Origin: Promerops cafer
Lineage: Eukaryota; Chordata; Aves; Passeriformes; Nectariniidae
DNA: 64,000 nucleotides
NCBI GenBank assembly: GCA_013398275.1
Contig: VZSE01002199.1
Location: forward strand, 288,823-352,822
Direction of reading: 5' to 3'
Position numbers and translations under genes: made by a program. This document shows, piece after piece, positions 27,501-35,292 of this stretch (position 1 is the stretch's first letter; every line of letters starts with the position of its first letter). The notes under the pieces were generated by a model. It saw only the letters and a list, made by a program, of their open reading frames with translations. It searched no databases and was not told the origin of the DNA.

Positions 27501-30252
27501 TTTTTTCATACTGATTTCAGATATCCAAACAGGGCAATTTTTTCTCAAGAGAGCTAAGTAAGCACACTTCCCATGGTTCTTTAGCAGTTTCTGAAATATA
27601 TGCCCCATTTGCCGGTAGCGTTTGGGCAACCTCTTCTTTCTCCGTTTGCGTTTTGGCAGACTTTGGTTATGCCTTTGCTGCACCTGATTTTGGCTTAAGA
27701 ATATAGCTTTTACAAGCTGTCTTCCACCTGCCTGAGAGCCTTGCAAGTGATTCAATACAAATGATTTAGGAAAACATTCTCGAAAATTCCTGCAAGAATA
27801 CAGAAGAGACTTCCTCTCAATGTATGCTGCAGAACTCAGGAGTCTATTTGGTAACTTCTTTGATAAATGAGTTTGGGGTCTTCCCTGCTCTCTGCATCTT
27901 GAAGTACCCTCCATGGGTTCGGTTTGTCCTGAAGCCAACTGAGATTCACGTGTACGAACCTCTACTCTTTTCCTATGGGATCCTGCTTGCATTTCAGTGT
28001 TGGACTCTGACGGTTTGTTACTCTGAAAACGCTGCAGAAGAGAGCTTTTACCTGCCACAAAATTCTTCCTGCCACGAGATGTGTGAACTAAAGAAGGACC
28101 AGACACAGAACTGTTACTTCTTCCAGAAATATGGGGGGTTTTAATGACACTTTCAGAATGTGGTGCTACAAACCCAGTTTCAGATCTCTTGGAACTACTT
28201 TGGTTTAAATCAGGAACTAGACTACGAACATTTCCCTCTCTCATTTTCTCCCCTATTTTTGCCCTCTTGGCTGGAATTTCAGATTGTTCTCTATGAATCT
28301 TCCTTTTTAGAGATAGAGCTGTAGCTGAAACACATGAACTGGAGCTACTCTGTTTTTCCTGATGTTCAGTAACCATTCTGGTCTGTTTGCTTGCTTTAGA
28401 AACAGCTTTTGCGGAACACTGGTCAGTGGGTGCTAAGCTTCGTCTCTTGTTATTTCTTTCATTTCTCATTCTGGTGCCATTATCTTCACTTTGTCTGCAT
28501 TTCCACATATATGATTTTAAAAGATACTTTCTATGAAACATAAGCCTTTTTCGCATATATTTAAGCAAGCTAGTACGTTTATACTTTGAGAACCTTTGTC
28601 TAACAAATACCACGGATGATTCTACATTATGTGAAATAAGTTCATAAACTGGTTGCCCACAAACTTGGTAACAATTACTAGGGGGAACCAGCATAAAGAC
28701 TGCACAGTGTTCCAATAAATACATCATCACATCATCCCCTATCCGGCTCAACAGTGTCTCCCAGAAGCTGCTGATACGAAGAGTTTCTGTGGCAGTATTG
28801 GGTAGGTAGCTGTGTATCTTTGAAAATGGCATGACTGGGAATTGAGAACTGTTTTCATCCGGTAAGGAGTATCCATATGCGAGGACATTCTTCTTCTTTT
28901 TTTCACACAGTCTCTGAACAACTCTTGCGGTGACCTCACTCTGACTAGATAACTGAAGAAACAAAGAAAAAAGAAAATTAGCTTTCTTCACTTACTCCTC
29001 CATAAACCACGACGTACCCTTTAAATAAAAACACATGCAAAGATACACAGCCCTAGACATCACCTTTCAAAGCAGTATTAATGATTCACAAGCATCATAC
29101 TCAAAAATTAAGATTTTTCCAAGCGCAATGCAAGATGTTCACATGTAGAAACGTAAGCCGACGACTTGAAGGAAGTATTTTTAACATGCGCCCTTTTGAT
29201 CCTGGCTTTTATGCCCAGGAAACGCCCTACACTATATTCCTCTTGAGTCCCTCAGCAGCTCAGACTCCACTGCCTCCAGTGAATCCGTGTTTGCAGATCC
29301 ACATTTGCAGGCACGCATACGTGCTCGCGCAGGCTCTAACCTCCAGGGAACTAACGCAAATTTTCCTGAGGCCTCCATTTCCTTTTATGTAAAGGAAAAT
29401 TCAACCAAAAGACTTGGCACACAACTCCAAAACCCATTTAACAAGTTGTCCTGGATTTGCAACGTCTTTTTCCTACCAGCACAGTTGTGCTCATACGGCG
29501 CTAAGCAAAAAGCGGTCTTCCCTCTCTGAAAAGGATTTTCCCCTGCTTAAACACCGACCTGCAGCCCGTTCTACCCGCCTCTTCCCTAATCTCTCAAGAG
29601 TGGGGCACTCTCCATCCCCAGTCGCTCCCCGGCCACATTTGGCTAGTTCATCCCTACCCACATGGGCAGGCAGGGAGTCAGGGATCCCCACGCACACAGA
29701 CCTGCAGCGCTATCCGCCCGCCCTAGACCGGCACCTGGGCCTTGCTCTCCCACCCCCGAGAAGAAGCAGGGGCTGATTCCCAGCGCTCCCCGCTGGCTCT
29801 GGGGCCAGGATAGAGCGGCGGATGGCTGTGGGAGCCGGCCAAGCCCGGTCGGCAGCAGCCGCCAGGGGCAAGGGCCGCCGCGCCGCCCGCGCACGGAGCG
29901 CGGGAAGCGCCGTCCCCGGGAAGCCCCGGCAGGGGCCTCGCTGCTCGGCGAGGGCGGCAGCCCCTCGCCCCCGGGCCCCTTCCTACCTGCTGGAAGGTGA
30001 AGGGCCGCGGGATGGGGCGGGCGCCGCGGGGGGCGCATACGAGGCACTGCCCCACGAAGGTGCGGTAGCCGGGGGCGGCGTCGGCCCGCAGCNNNNNNNN
30101 NNNNNNNNNNNNNNNNNNNNNNNNNNNNNNNNNNNNNNNNNNNNNNNNNNNNNNNNNNNNNNNNNNNNNNNNNNNNNNNNNNNNNNNNNNNNNNNNNNNN
30201 ACCTGGCGCGGCCGCGGAGCCCCTCCGACCACGCTGCTCGTCCGCCGGGCAT
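406..30252 (-). CDS. TERT: TERT, telomerase reverse transcriptase: whole coding span, 16 exons
   Basis: TERT is the catalytic subunit of telomerase. It copies the template of the telomerase RNA onto chromosome 3' ends in the nucleus. Seen here: 16 minus-strand exons with GT-AG borders and matching phases. Exons 2-16 sum to 3744 bp (1247 residues plus stop) in one open frame; with exon 1 the protein would be near 1335-1340 residues, close to chicken TERT (about 1346) and longer than human (1132). Domain order: TEN (exons 1-2), long basic linker and RNA-binding domain with CP and QFP motifs (exon 2), T motif (exon 3), RT motifs 1-2 (exon 4), A (exon 6), B' (exon 9), C (exon 10), D-E (exon 11), C-terminal extension (exons 12-16). 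The three catalytic aspartates are present: one in exon 6 (ADVSRAYD) and two in exon 10 (LIDDF). CLPTM1L lies upstream on the same strand, as in human. The only defect is the assembly gap in exon 1. Confidence 0.97.
4237..4374 (-). CDS. TERT: TERT exon 15
   Basis: The exon is 138 bp, equal to human exon 15, from acceptor TGTCTCTAG to donor GTAAGT. It encodes [40 protein letters not shown] and LTSLKV. WLCYHAF is strongly conserved in vertebrate TERT. Intron 15 (510-4236, 3.7 kb) has nothing I can name; its small open frames are scattered over both strands and are not gene-like. Confidence 0.96.
4734..4858 (-). CDS. TERT: TERT exon 14
   Basis: The exon is 125 bp, equal to human exon 14, from acceptor GTGAACAG to donor GTATAG. 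It encodes [20 protein letters not shown], then [20 protein letters not shown]. Family members normally read ISDTAS and LKAKN at these places; here they are ISQTAS and LKTVN. The frame is intact. The next intron (4375-4733) is 359 bp and empty. Confidence 0.95.
6627..6688 (-). CDS. TERT: TERT exon 13
   Basis: The exon is 62 bp, equal to human exon 13, from acceptor GTTCTAG to donor GTAGGT. It encodes [20 protein letters not shown], with the last arginine codon split into exon 14. It belongs to the C-terminal extension. Intron 13 (4859-6626) contains a short AT/AC repeat near 6507-6531 and a 155-codon open frame (4984-5451) that matches nothing I know and looks like chance. Confidence 0.96.
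6974..7100 (-). CDS. TERT: TERT exon 12: start of the C-terminal extension
   Basis: The exon is 127 bp, equal to human exon 12, with acceptor TTTTTTTCCAG and donor GTGGGA. It encodes [20 protein letters not shown], then [20 protein letters not shown] ending LQ. This is the beginning of the thumb-like C-terminal extension. The intron that follows is 285 bp (6689-6973). Confidence 0.97.
7546..7635 (+). repeat. CR1 LINE 3' tail
   Basis: A short CR1 tail in TERT intron 11, plus orientation. It reads GTGGTGGGCTTGGCAGTGCT, then AATCTTAAAGGTCTTTTCCA, ending in ATTCTATGATTTTGTGATTC, a degraded form of the 8-bp terminal repeats of CR1. Weaker similarity may reach back to about 7440. Confidence 0.85.
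8314..8499 (-). CDS. TERT: TERT exon 11: RT motifs D and E
   Basis: The exon is 186 bp (human 189), from acceptor CTGTTTTAG to donor GTAAAT. It encodes [40 protein letters not shown] and [27 protein letters not shown] is motif E, the primer grip. It is highly similar to chicken. Intron 11 (7101-8313) contains a CR1 tail at 7546-7635. Confidence 0.98.
10314..10385 (-). CDS. TERT: TERT exon 10: RT motif C, catalytic aspartate pair
   Basis: The exon is 72 bp, equal to human exon 10, from acceptor GATTACAG to donor GTATGC. It encodes [20 protein letters not shown] then TFL. The two adjacent aspartates are motif C (human Asp868 and Asp869) and complete the catalytic triad with exon 6. Intron 10 (8500-10313) contains no recognisable element. 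Confidence 0.98.
12087..12200 (-). CDS. TERT: TERT exon 9: RT motif B' (GIPQGS)
   Basis: The exon is 114 bp, equal to human exon 9, from acceptor TTTGGTAG to donor GTAGGG. It encodes [20 protein letters not shown], then [23 protein letters not shown] is motif B', which contacts template and incoming nucleotide. Human has QCQGIPQGS and LCYGD; here the flanking residues are C and F. Intron 9 (10386-12086) holds nothing recognisable. Confidence 0.97.
13985..14070 (-). CDS. TERT: TERT exon 8
   Basis: The exon is 86 bp, equal to human exon 8, from acceptor TTTCTAG to donor GTAAAA, and ends in phase 2. It encodes [20 protein letters not shown], then NSILKIRNR, with the final arginine codon completed in exon 9. 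Intron 8 (12201-13984) shows no recognisable element. Confidence 0.96.
16014..16109 (-). CDS. TERT: TERT exon 7
   Basis: The exon is 96 bp, identical in length to human exon 7, from acceptor TTATACAG to donor GTAAGT, phase 0 at both ends. It encodes [20 protein letters not shown], then [12 protein letters not shown], part of the palm between motifs A and B'. Exons 7 and 8 together are 182 bp, the same size as the human beta-deletion cassette. Intron 7 (14071-16013) contains only AT-rich sequence. Confidence 0.97.
16499..16660 (-). CDS. TERT: TERT exon 6: RT motif A with first catalytic aspartate
   Basis: The exon is 162 bp (human 156), from acceptor TGTTTCAG to donor GTATGA. It opens with [19 protein letters not shown]; the aspartate of ADVSRAYD is the motif A metal ligand (human Asp712). 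It continues [18 protein letters not shown] and ends KKLYRRH. The position of the human alpha-type internal acceptor reads CAC here rather than CAG. Intron 6 is 389 bp (16110-16498) and empty of recognisable features. Confidence 0.97.
17981..18163 (-). CDS. TERT: TERT exon 5: fingers segment (LFSVLNYER)
   Basis: The exon is 183 bp (human 180), from acceptor TCTCTTTAG to donor GTATGT, phase 0 at both ends. It encodes [20 protein letters not shown], then [20 protein letters not shown] and ends PHFYCVK, immediately before motif A. It is conserved across vertebrate TERT. Intron 5 (16661-17980) holds nothing I can name. Confidence 0.97.
19484..19673 (-). CDS. TERT: TERT exon 4: RT motifs 1 and 2
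   Basis: The exon is 190 bp (human 181), from acceptor TATTTTAG to a weak donor, AAG followed by GTTTTTATTT. It encodes [20 protein letters not shown], then [18 protein letters not shown], which is RT motif 1-2 of the fingers, ending SKESREKK. The 3' end aligns with the human exon 4/5 border because the distance to the LFSVLNYER block in exon 5 is the same, so the weak donor looks real. Intron 4 (18164-19483) shows no recognisable element apart from a T-rich homopolymer at about 18368-18381. Confidence 0.95.
23916..24111 (-). CDS. TERT: TERT exon 3: T motif
   Basis: The exon is 196 bp, the same as human exon 3, bounded by acceptor TTGAAG and donor GTAACA. It encodes [20 protein letters not shown], then [20 protein letters not shown] and [17 protein letters not shown]. 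The FFYITE stretch is the telomerase-specific T motif of the RNA-binding domain. Intron 3 (19674-23915, 4.2 kb) is the longest TERT intron; I see no gene or clear repeat family in it, only AT-rich sequence and short homopolymers. Confidence 0.97.
26205..26507 (+). repeat. CR1 LINE 3' end
   Basis: This is a truncated CR1 non-LTR element in plus orientation inside TERT intron 2. It carries the typical 3' sequence: GATAGGACAAGGGGGAAAGG, GTTTTAAACTGAAAG, GGTGTTCCTGCCCATGGCAG and the ending CATTCTGTGATTCTGT. It is 5'-truncated, as most CR1 copies are, and codes for nothing. Confidence 0.9.
27050..28952 (-). CDS. TERT: TERT exon 2: TEN domain, linker and most of the RNA-binding domain
   Basis: This 1903-bp exon starts after acceptor TTTCTTCAG with LSSQSEV and ends GGCAAAG before donor GTACTT (phase 1). 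Roughly 28952-28500 is the rest of the TEN domain ([32 protein letters not shown]). About 28500-27830 is a serine- and basic-rich linker with nuclear-localisation-like clusters (KRKIH, PAKRAKI). From about 27825 the RNA-binding domain follows, with [14 protein letters not shown], a dense basic run near 27660-27619 ([12 protein letters not shown]), and the QFP region [16 protein letters not shown] through [17 protein letters not shown]. Human exon 2 is 1354 bp; the extra length lies mostly in the linker, as in other birds. Intron 2 (24112-27049) holds a CR1 tail at 26205-26507 and otherwise nothing I recognise. Confidence 0.97.
29987..30252 (-). CDS. TERT: TERT exon 1 (start of TEN domain), interrupted by an N gap
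   Basis: The 35 codons next to the donor (30091-29987) read [16 protein letters not shown]... to ...PFTFQQ and match the avian TERT N terminus. They end in CAG before donor GTAGGA. The proposed start is the ATG at 30252-30250, giving [17 protein letters not shown] before the gap; it is the only ATG in a plausible place and resembles the avian LR..AR stretch only loosely. With the N run taken literally, the ATG and the distal part are in different frames (266 bp), so the gap length is not exact. The distal part is certain; the start is tentative. Intron 1 (28953-29986) is GC-rich on its 5' side and holds a segment shared with 35192-35292. Confidence 0.72.
30093..30200. other. Assembly gap inside TERT exon 1
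   Basis: A run of 108 N covers what should be about 36-40 codons of the TEN domain. The run does not keep the frame between the proposed ATG and the distal exon, so it is probably an estimated size. GC-rich first exons are often lost in short-read bird assemblies. Confidence 0.98.
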
Positions 30253-30759
30253 CGCGGAGAGCTGCTTAGCGACGAATAGCTAAATAAATAAAAGCATTAA
30301 CTGGAGATGAGGGAGAAAAAGAAACCAGCCAAACCATCCTTTTAAAGCCGCGGCGCGGCTGCCGCGTCCCGGTGCCCCCGGCGTGGCCGCGGAGCNAGTT
30401 TCCCAGGCGGGGACACAGCTGGAAGATTCCTGTTCGCGGAACGCTTTTTTCCCTCAGGATCAGCACTCCATTGAGGATCTGTCTGAAATAAGAGCAACTG
30501 TAGGAGAGATTATGGTGGAGATGAACACATTAAACCCTAAAAATACCGAAGTGGCTCACCCTGGTTTTTTTTTCATCAAACTCATGAATGAAGAAGCCAA
30601 ATCGCTTGCGGTAGTGTGTAACCTCCTACTCCAAATTTGTCTTGGTATCTGAAGACTTCATGATAGAAAACTTGATGCCAGACTGAAACGGATTACAGTA
30701 GAGTCCTGGGCAAGTGCAGGTCTCTAGTCCTCATGTGTGTTCCAGGTGAATTAGTAGAA

Positions 30760-30823
30760 ATCCTAGAATTATAGCATGGTTTGGGTTGGAAGGGACTTCA
30801 AAGGTCACCATGGGCAAGGACAA
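30760..30823 (-). repeat. CR1 LINE 3' tail fragment
   Basis: A short CR1 tail in minus orientation, recognisable by TAGAATTATAGCATGG and TTTGGGTTGGAAGGGACTTC. The match then jumps to CCATGGGCAAGGACA, suggesting an internal deletion. It lies about 500 bp upstream of TERT exon 1. Confidence 0.75.
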
Positions 30824-32087
30824 TGTATGTGAAATATCTGTGCAAACAGAATTAGGGGATGCTGGGAGAAATACAAATTGCTCAGCCAACACTGCTCCCA
30901 TAAGGAGTCTTGTCCTTGAGTTCTGTCAAGTGTTGGAAAGACATGAAAATTATCTGGTCATCTGGTTGATATATGCTACTTGAATTTCCAAAAACCTTTG
31001 CAAGGAAATGTGGCATGACGTAGCGCATAAATTCAACAAACCCAGGACTTTTGACTAAATGTTTGGGCAAGATGGAGTTAGCACTCTACCATGGAGGGTG
31101 AGGTGACTGTCTTCTACCCAGGCTTCATAGTTAGATTGCTGTGAGTATCCTCCAGCAATATAACAGAGTTCTCTCCTTCCCAAAGACTGGAGTACCTCAT
31201 CTTTGAGAGGAATCATCCAACAGATCCATCATGGAGAAGGTTATTTTTTCAGGTGTGTCACTAGGTGAAGGGTGATGTTAGTGTCCCCATGGTCGTGGAC
31301 AGTCCTGTCCCTGGAAGTGGTGGTGCCATGCAGTGAGTAATTCTCACCAGTGGCAGGGACAGACGTGTAGAAGTTGTGGGTCTGCTGAGACCCTACAAGT
31401 TGAGGCATTCCTACATCACTTCAAGTTCAGCACTGCCTGCTTGCCAGACTCTTTTAGCCCTTAACAGAGATAGGCACCAGCTAGCACTCCCAAGGGAGGG
31501 AGAGCAGTAACACCAGGCTTCATGGGACCTCAGAACTGAAATACTGCACTGTCACTGCATACTGAGGGGCAGGGGATTTGTAGTCTGAATCCATCAGCAT
31601 CTGCACCTAGGGTAGTAATAAAGCTGATGCCTTTGGTCTGACCTCTGAAGGATCTACTTGACATGTATTTCCCCTCAACTCTCCATTGCTCCAAAGGTGA
31701 CAGCACCCTTAAGGTAGAATGTTGCCTGTGGCAAACACAAGGCTCACCATTTCTGTGGGAAACATGTTCAGGAAGAAAGTAAGAGGAAAAGGAAGAAAAA
31801 GGGGTTAATTTATCTCTACCAGCTGCTGGCAGGTCCCAGACTGTGCCTCTTCCTGATGGCTGCTTGGTGGCAATGACCACAGCAGTGGTGGAGGGGGAGA
31901 GGGCTGCTGCAGCCAAGCTAAGGGGGGGCTCTTTCTTCTTTCTTTTCACAGTTTTTCTGTGTGTCTACCATTGGGCTGGGGAGGGAATTCAGGAGGGAGA
32001 GAAGGAATGAAGTAACATGGAAAAAGAGTAAGACTGATGTTTTGGCTTTTGGGGTTTTTTTTGGAGGGGTGGTGGGATGAATAAGGA
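30824..32087. other. Intergenic DNA, no recognised feature
   Basis: Non-coding sequence between a CR1 tail and the next CR1 copy. Open frames are short and unrelated to known proteins. The part near 31200-31960 is richer in GC and purine runs but shows no family I can name. Confidence 0.5.
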
Positions 32088-32645
32088 AAATAATAGAATC
32101 ATAGAGACATAAAATAGATGAGGCTGAAAGAGCTCTATGGAGGTGTCTAGTCCACTCTGCTGCTCAAAGCAGGGTCACTTAGAGCAGATTGCCAGGTGCC
32201 ATGTCAAACCAGGCTTTAATACCCTCAAGGATGGAGACTCCACAACCTCACTGGGCAACCTGCTCCAGTGCTTTATCACACTTTTTAAAAAAGCATGTTT
32301 AAATGGGATTTCTTCTATTTTCATTTGTGCCCACTGCCTCTTATCCTGATATTGGATACCACTGCGAAGAGTTTGGACCCATCTTGTATTTATTCACTTT
32401 GATATGATCCCCACTGAGCCTTTCCTCCTTTGGCTAAACAATCCCAGCTGCCTCACAATCTCATCATATGTCAGATTGTCCTGCTCCCTAATCACCTTAG
32501 TGAAAAGTTCTCTGTGCTCACTACAATATCACTCTTTTACTGGGAACCCAGATCTGGACAAATAATGGGGTCACAGTTCTCAACAAAATTTATGCTTCAA
32601 GGCATACTTAACCTTATCCACATCCTGCTTTGCAACCAGTTTCTG
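32088..32645 (-). repeat. CR1 LINE 3' end, about 0.55 kb
   Basis: A CR1 element in minus orientation. It begins with the inverted tail TAGAATCATAGAGA, continues with CTCAAAGCAGGGTCA, GGATGGAGACTCCACAACCT and GGGCAACCTGCTCCAGTGC, and runs to about 32645. Its open frames are broken. It sits in the TERT-CLPTM1L intergenic interval. Confidence 0.88.
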
Positions 32646-34638
32646 TGAAAGAGAGTTACCCTGGGAATGGATGATGATAGTGGAATGATAAAAATAAAAC
32701 ACTGTTTTTACGGTCAGGCAACAAAGTGAAAGGAAATGAGATGTTAAGTTTGGGTCCAGCCAGCTTCAGTATTGGCCATTTAAAGAGGCAAGCTTTCTGC
32801 AAATGTGCCTCTATTTTCAAAGCTCCATTTGAGAAGGCTAAAGGAAACTCTTAAAAGAAATGTCACAAGATGAAGAAGTAAAGTGTCTTTCAAAAACCTG
32901 AAGCTGTGTTCAAATAGAAAAGTGAAAAACAAATCAAACAATATCAGATTAGTTCGATTAATAATTTCTCAAAGTTGAAAGAAACATGAAACATCAGAAG
33001 TGGAACAGCTTGCCAGGAAGTCTATAATGCAAAAATAGAGAGGAACACTTAAGACAATTGTGGCAATACTGAGGAACTTGAGGGAGGCTCCTGTGTCAAA
33101 TCTTTGCACACAGCATGAACAGTCTCAGGCTCGAGTACTGTGAATTATGTTGTTCAAGAAAGAGGAAAAAATTTTCAAAAATCAGTGAGTCTCTATAATT
33201 AGATGGTAATTACCAGTGAGTTTAAACAAACTCAGTGATTACCCATGTCAAGCCAGAAAGTTTCTGTATCACAGGCTATGAAAATACGTAACCTGACATC
33301 AAGAATCTTGAAGGATATCATGGGGGCTACCTAGCAGTAAATCTGAGGACTCAGCTGTGAAAATTGACTAACTCTGTAGTAGAGAATGGATTTAGTGGAC
33401 CCGCGGATAACTATGGCACATTGGATGAGTCAACATTACATTTGCTGAGGATGACATTATATGATACAAGGGGACATTCCTTTGGTCAGTTCAGGTCAGT
33501 TGTCACAGCTCCAGTGTTCACTCCCAGTTTCTTGCCCACCCCAGTCTGCCCATGGTGAAGGCAGAGTCAGAAAAAAGAAATCCTGATGCTGTCCAAGTGC
33601 TGCTTAGCAATATCAAGATGTGGGTGCGTTGTCTGTTAGTCACAGACCCAAAGGAGAACACAGACTGCTTTGAAGAAAGGTAAGTGTCCTTGCCAGACCC
33701 AGTACAATCTGTCAGAGTAAGACCCCCTTTTGGCCCATCACATCCATCAGTCTGAGTCATCACTGACTAGGGGATCTGTGGCTGATTTTGGTGCCAGTCT
33801 CACCTGAGGCTACTGCTTGAGAGAGATCATACAGTGATGTGCCTTTAATGAAGGACATCCTTTCAGCTTAACCAGCTGCTCAGTGTAATCCCTTTTTAGA
33901 GCATCCGTCACGTGACATGGTTTTTATCTGCTGTGGAATGAAGCCTGTTGTGACAATAACTTGCTCTCTTTGTTGGCTTGCATCTGCAATCTTTGTTTTC
34001 TTTACAGTGGTCTTGGTAAATGGAGATGGGATTTGGTTCTCTGGCTCACCCTGTGCAGAGGGCACATGTTGTGGGGAAACAAGCCCTTTCTAGCACTACT
34101 GTCACAGTTACCAGACTTACATGGGTCTGGCTCTTCCCATGTCTGTCCGCCGCAATCCTCTGGACTGCAGCTCTCCCTCAGAGCTGCAGTGGTCCCTTCA
34201 CCTCTTAAATGCTTTTTCCAGGCCACTGTGTGTTTCTCATACTGTGTGATAGTCCCTGCATGGCATCACTCTTGTAACACCAGCCCCAGACTTACTGTTT
34301 GATTCAGCTTCTCCCTACTTGCCTATTACTCCTTGAAACAGATGTTCAGCCCTTCCTTTCCTCCCACATTTGCCTCCTCGAAGTCAGGTCTTAATTGCAT
34401 CAGACATACTTTGTGCCCACCAAACACTGAACTTTTGAATTCTGTTTAATAAATGCTCAGTGCTGCTTTCCACACATCAGTCCCAGTATTTTTCCTCCCC
34501 AAGCTCTTTGATCCTTATCTCAGCCTCTTCACTGGCATGTCCAAGTGTATCACACTAGGCTCTTCCTCAGACACATTATTCCTCAGGTTTCATGTTGCCT
34601 TTCAGTATTAGTGAGTTTGAGGGGAAGTTAATTTTCCA
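32646..34638. other. Intergenic DNA, no recognised feature
   Basis: Non-coding sequence between a CR1 copy and the ERVL-type LTR. Overlapping open frames on both strands near 33960-34300 reach 113 codons but do not resemble any protein I know and have no splice or start context that persuades me. Confidence 0.5.
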
Positions 34639-35185
34639 TGTGCTGGTTTTGGCTGGCGTAGAGTTAAATATCTTCATACTAGTTATTACAGGGCTATGTT
34701 TTGAATCTGTGCTAGAAAGAGTCTTGATGACACAGAGATGTTTTTGTTACTGCTGAGCAATGTTTACAGAGCATCAAAGCCTTTTCTGCTCCCTGCGCCA
34801 CTCCACCAGTGAGGAGGCTGGGGGTGCACAGGAATTTGGGAGATAACACAGCTGGGAAAGTTGACCCGAACTGACCCAAGGGATATTCCATACCATATGG
34901 TGTCACACTCAGCATAAAAAGCTGAGGGGAGATTGGGGGACAGGGGGAGAAGGTGCTCAGGGAGAGGCTGGGCATCAGTTGGTTGGTGGTGTAATTGCTT
35001 AAATTTGCATAATTTTTCTTTTTTGGGTCTTATTTTCCTCTNTCTTTTCTTTTCTTTTCTTTTCTTTTCTTTTCTTTTCTTTTCTTTTCTTTTCTTTTCT
35101 TTTCTTTTCTTTTCTTTTCTTTTCTTTTCTTTTCTTTTCTTTTCTTTTCTTTTCTTTTCTTTTCTTTTCTTTTCTTTTCTCTTTT
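34639..35185 (+). repeat. Solo LTR of an avian ERVL-type endogenous retrovirus
   Basis: The element starts TGTGCTGGTTTTGGCTGGCG with the 5' TG typical of LTRs, followed by TAGAGTTAAATATCTTC, GATATTCCATACCATATGG and a TATA-like CATAAAAAG near 34914. I recognise this as the common avian ERVL LTR pattern. No retroviral coding sequence lies next to it, so it is a solo LTR or a fragment. Its 3' part runs into a large TTTTC repeat preceded by a single N at 35042, so the 3' end is not defined. Confidence 0.75.
35043..35180. repeat. (TTTTC)n microsatellite
   Basis: About 27 nearly perfect copies of a 5-bp unit (TTTTC, GAAAA on the other strand) lie inside the LTR 3' part. A single N directly precedes the array. 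Array length in the real genome is uncertain because assemblers collapse such repeats. The long KRKEK-type open frame read across it on the minus strand is an artefact. Confidence 0.97.
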
Positions 35186-35191
35186 CTTCAC

Positions 35192-35292
35192 TGACCTGCA
35201 ACCCATTCTAACCCCCTCTTCTCTAATATCTCATGAGTGGGGAAACTGGCATTTTTCATTCCCAGTTGTTCCCTGGTCACATTCAGCTGGTG
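35192..35292 (+). repeat. Segment related to TERT intron 1 (29555-29650)
   Basis: This stretch and 29555-29650 align in the same orientation over about 100 bp at roughly 75-80 percent by eye: shared anchors include GACCTGCA, CTAAT.TCTCA.GAGTGGGG and CCAGT.G.TCCC.GG.CACATT. The intergenic copy has about 8 extra bases in the middle. It may be an old local duplication or a dispersed repeat I cannot name. Confidence 0.6.

Larger units (their letters stand above)
29640..30430. promoter_or_regulatory. TERT: GC-rich TERT promoter / CpG-island region
   Basis: GC and CpG content rise sharply from about 29640, cover TERT exon 1, and fall to AT-rich sequence after about 30430. This fits the CpG-island promoter known for vertebrate TERT. 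I saw no CACGTG E-box and no convincing TATA box just upstream of the proposed ATG (30253-30430). The region contains the 108-N gap and a single N at 30396, so any promoter reading is incomplete. Confidence 0.55.

Noticed and set aside
27824..28144. Plus-strand frames inside TERT exon 2
   Set aside because: They are antisense shadows of the long TERT exon and match no known protein.
29491..30047. Several overlapping open frames on both strands around TERT exon 1
   Set aside because: High GC lowers stop-codon frequency, so many frames stay open. Only the frame with GYRTFVGQC matches TERT.
31530..31949. 139-codon minus-strand frame upstream of TERT
   Set aside because: Biased composition (Ser, Pro, Lys runs), no recognised domain and no splice partners; next to a CR1 copy.
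33961..34302. Overlapping frames on both strands near 34.0-34.3 kb, possibly a small gene
   Set aside because: Three frames are open at the same place, none resembles a known protein, and the area is repeat-rich intergenic DNA.
34764..35211. Long Lys/Glu/Arg (minus) and Phe/Ser/Leu (plus) frames
   Set aside because: They are translations of the TTTTC pentanucleotide array and have no coding meaning.
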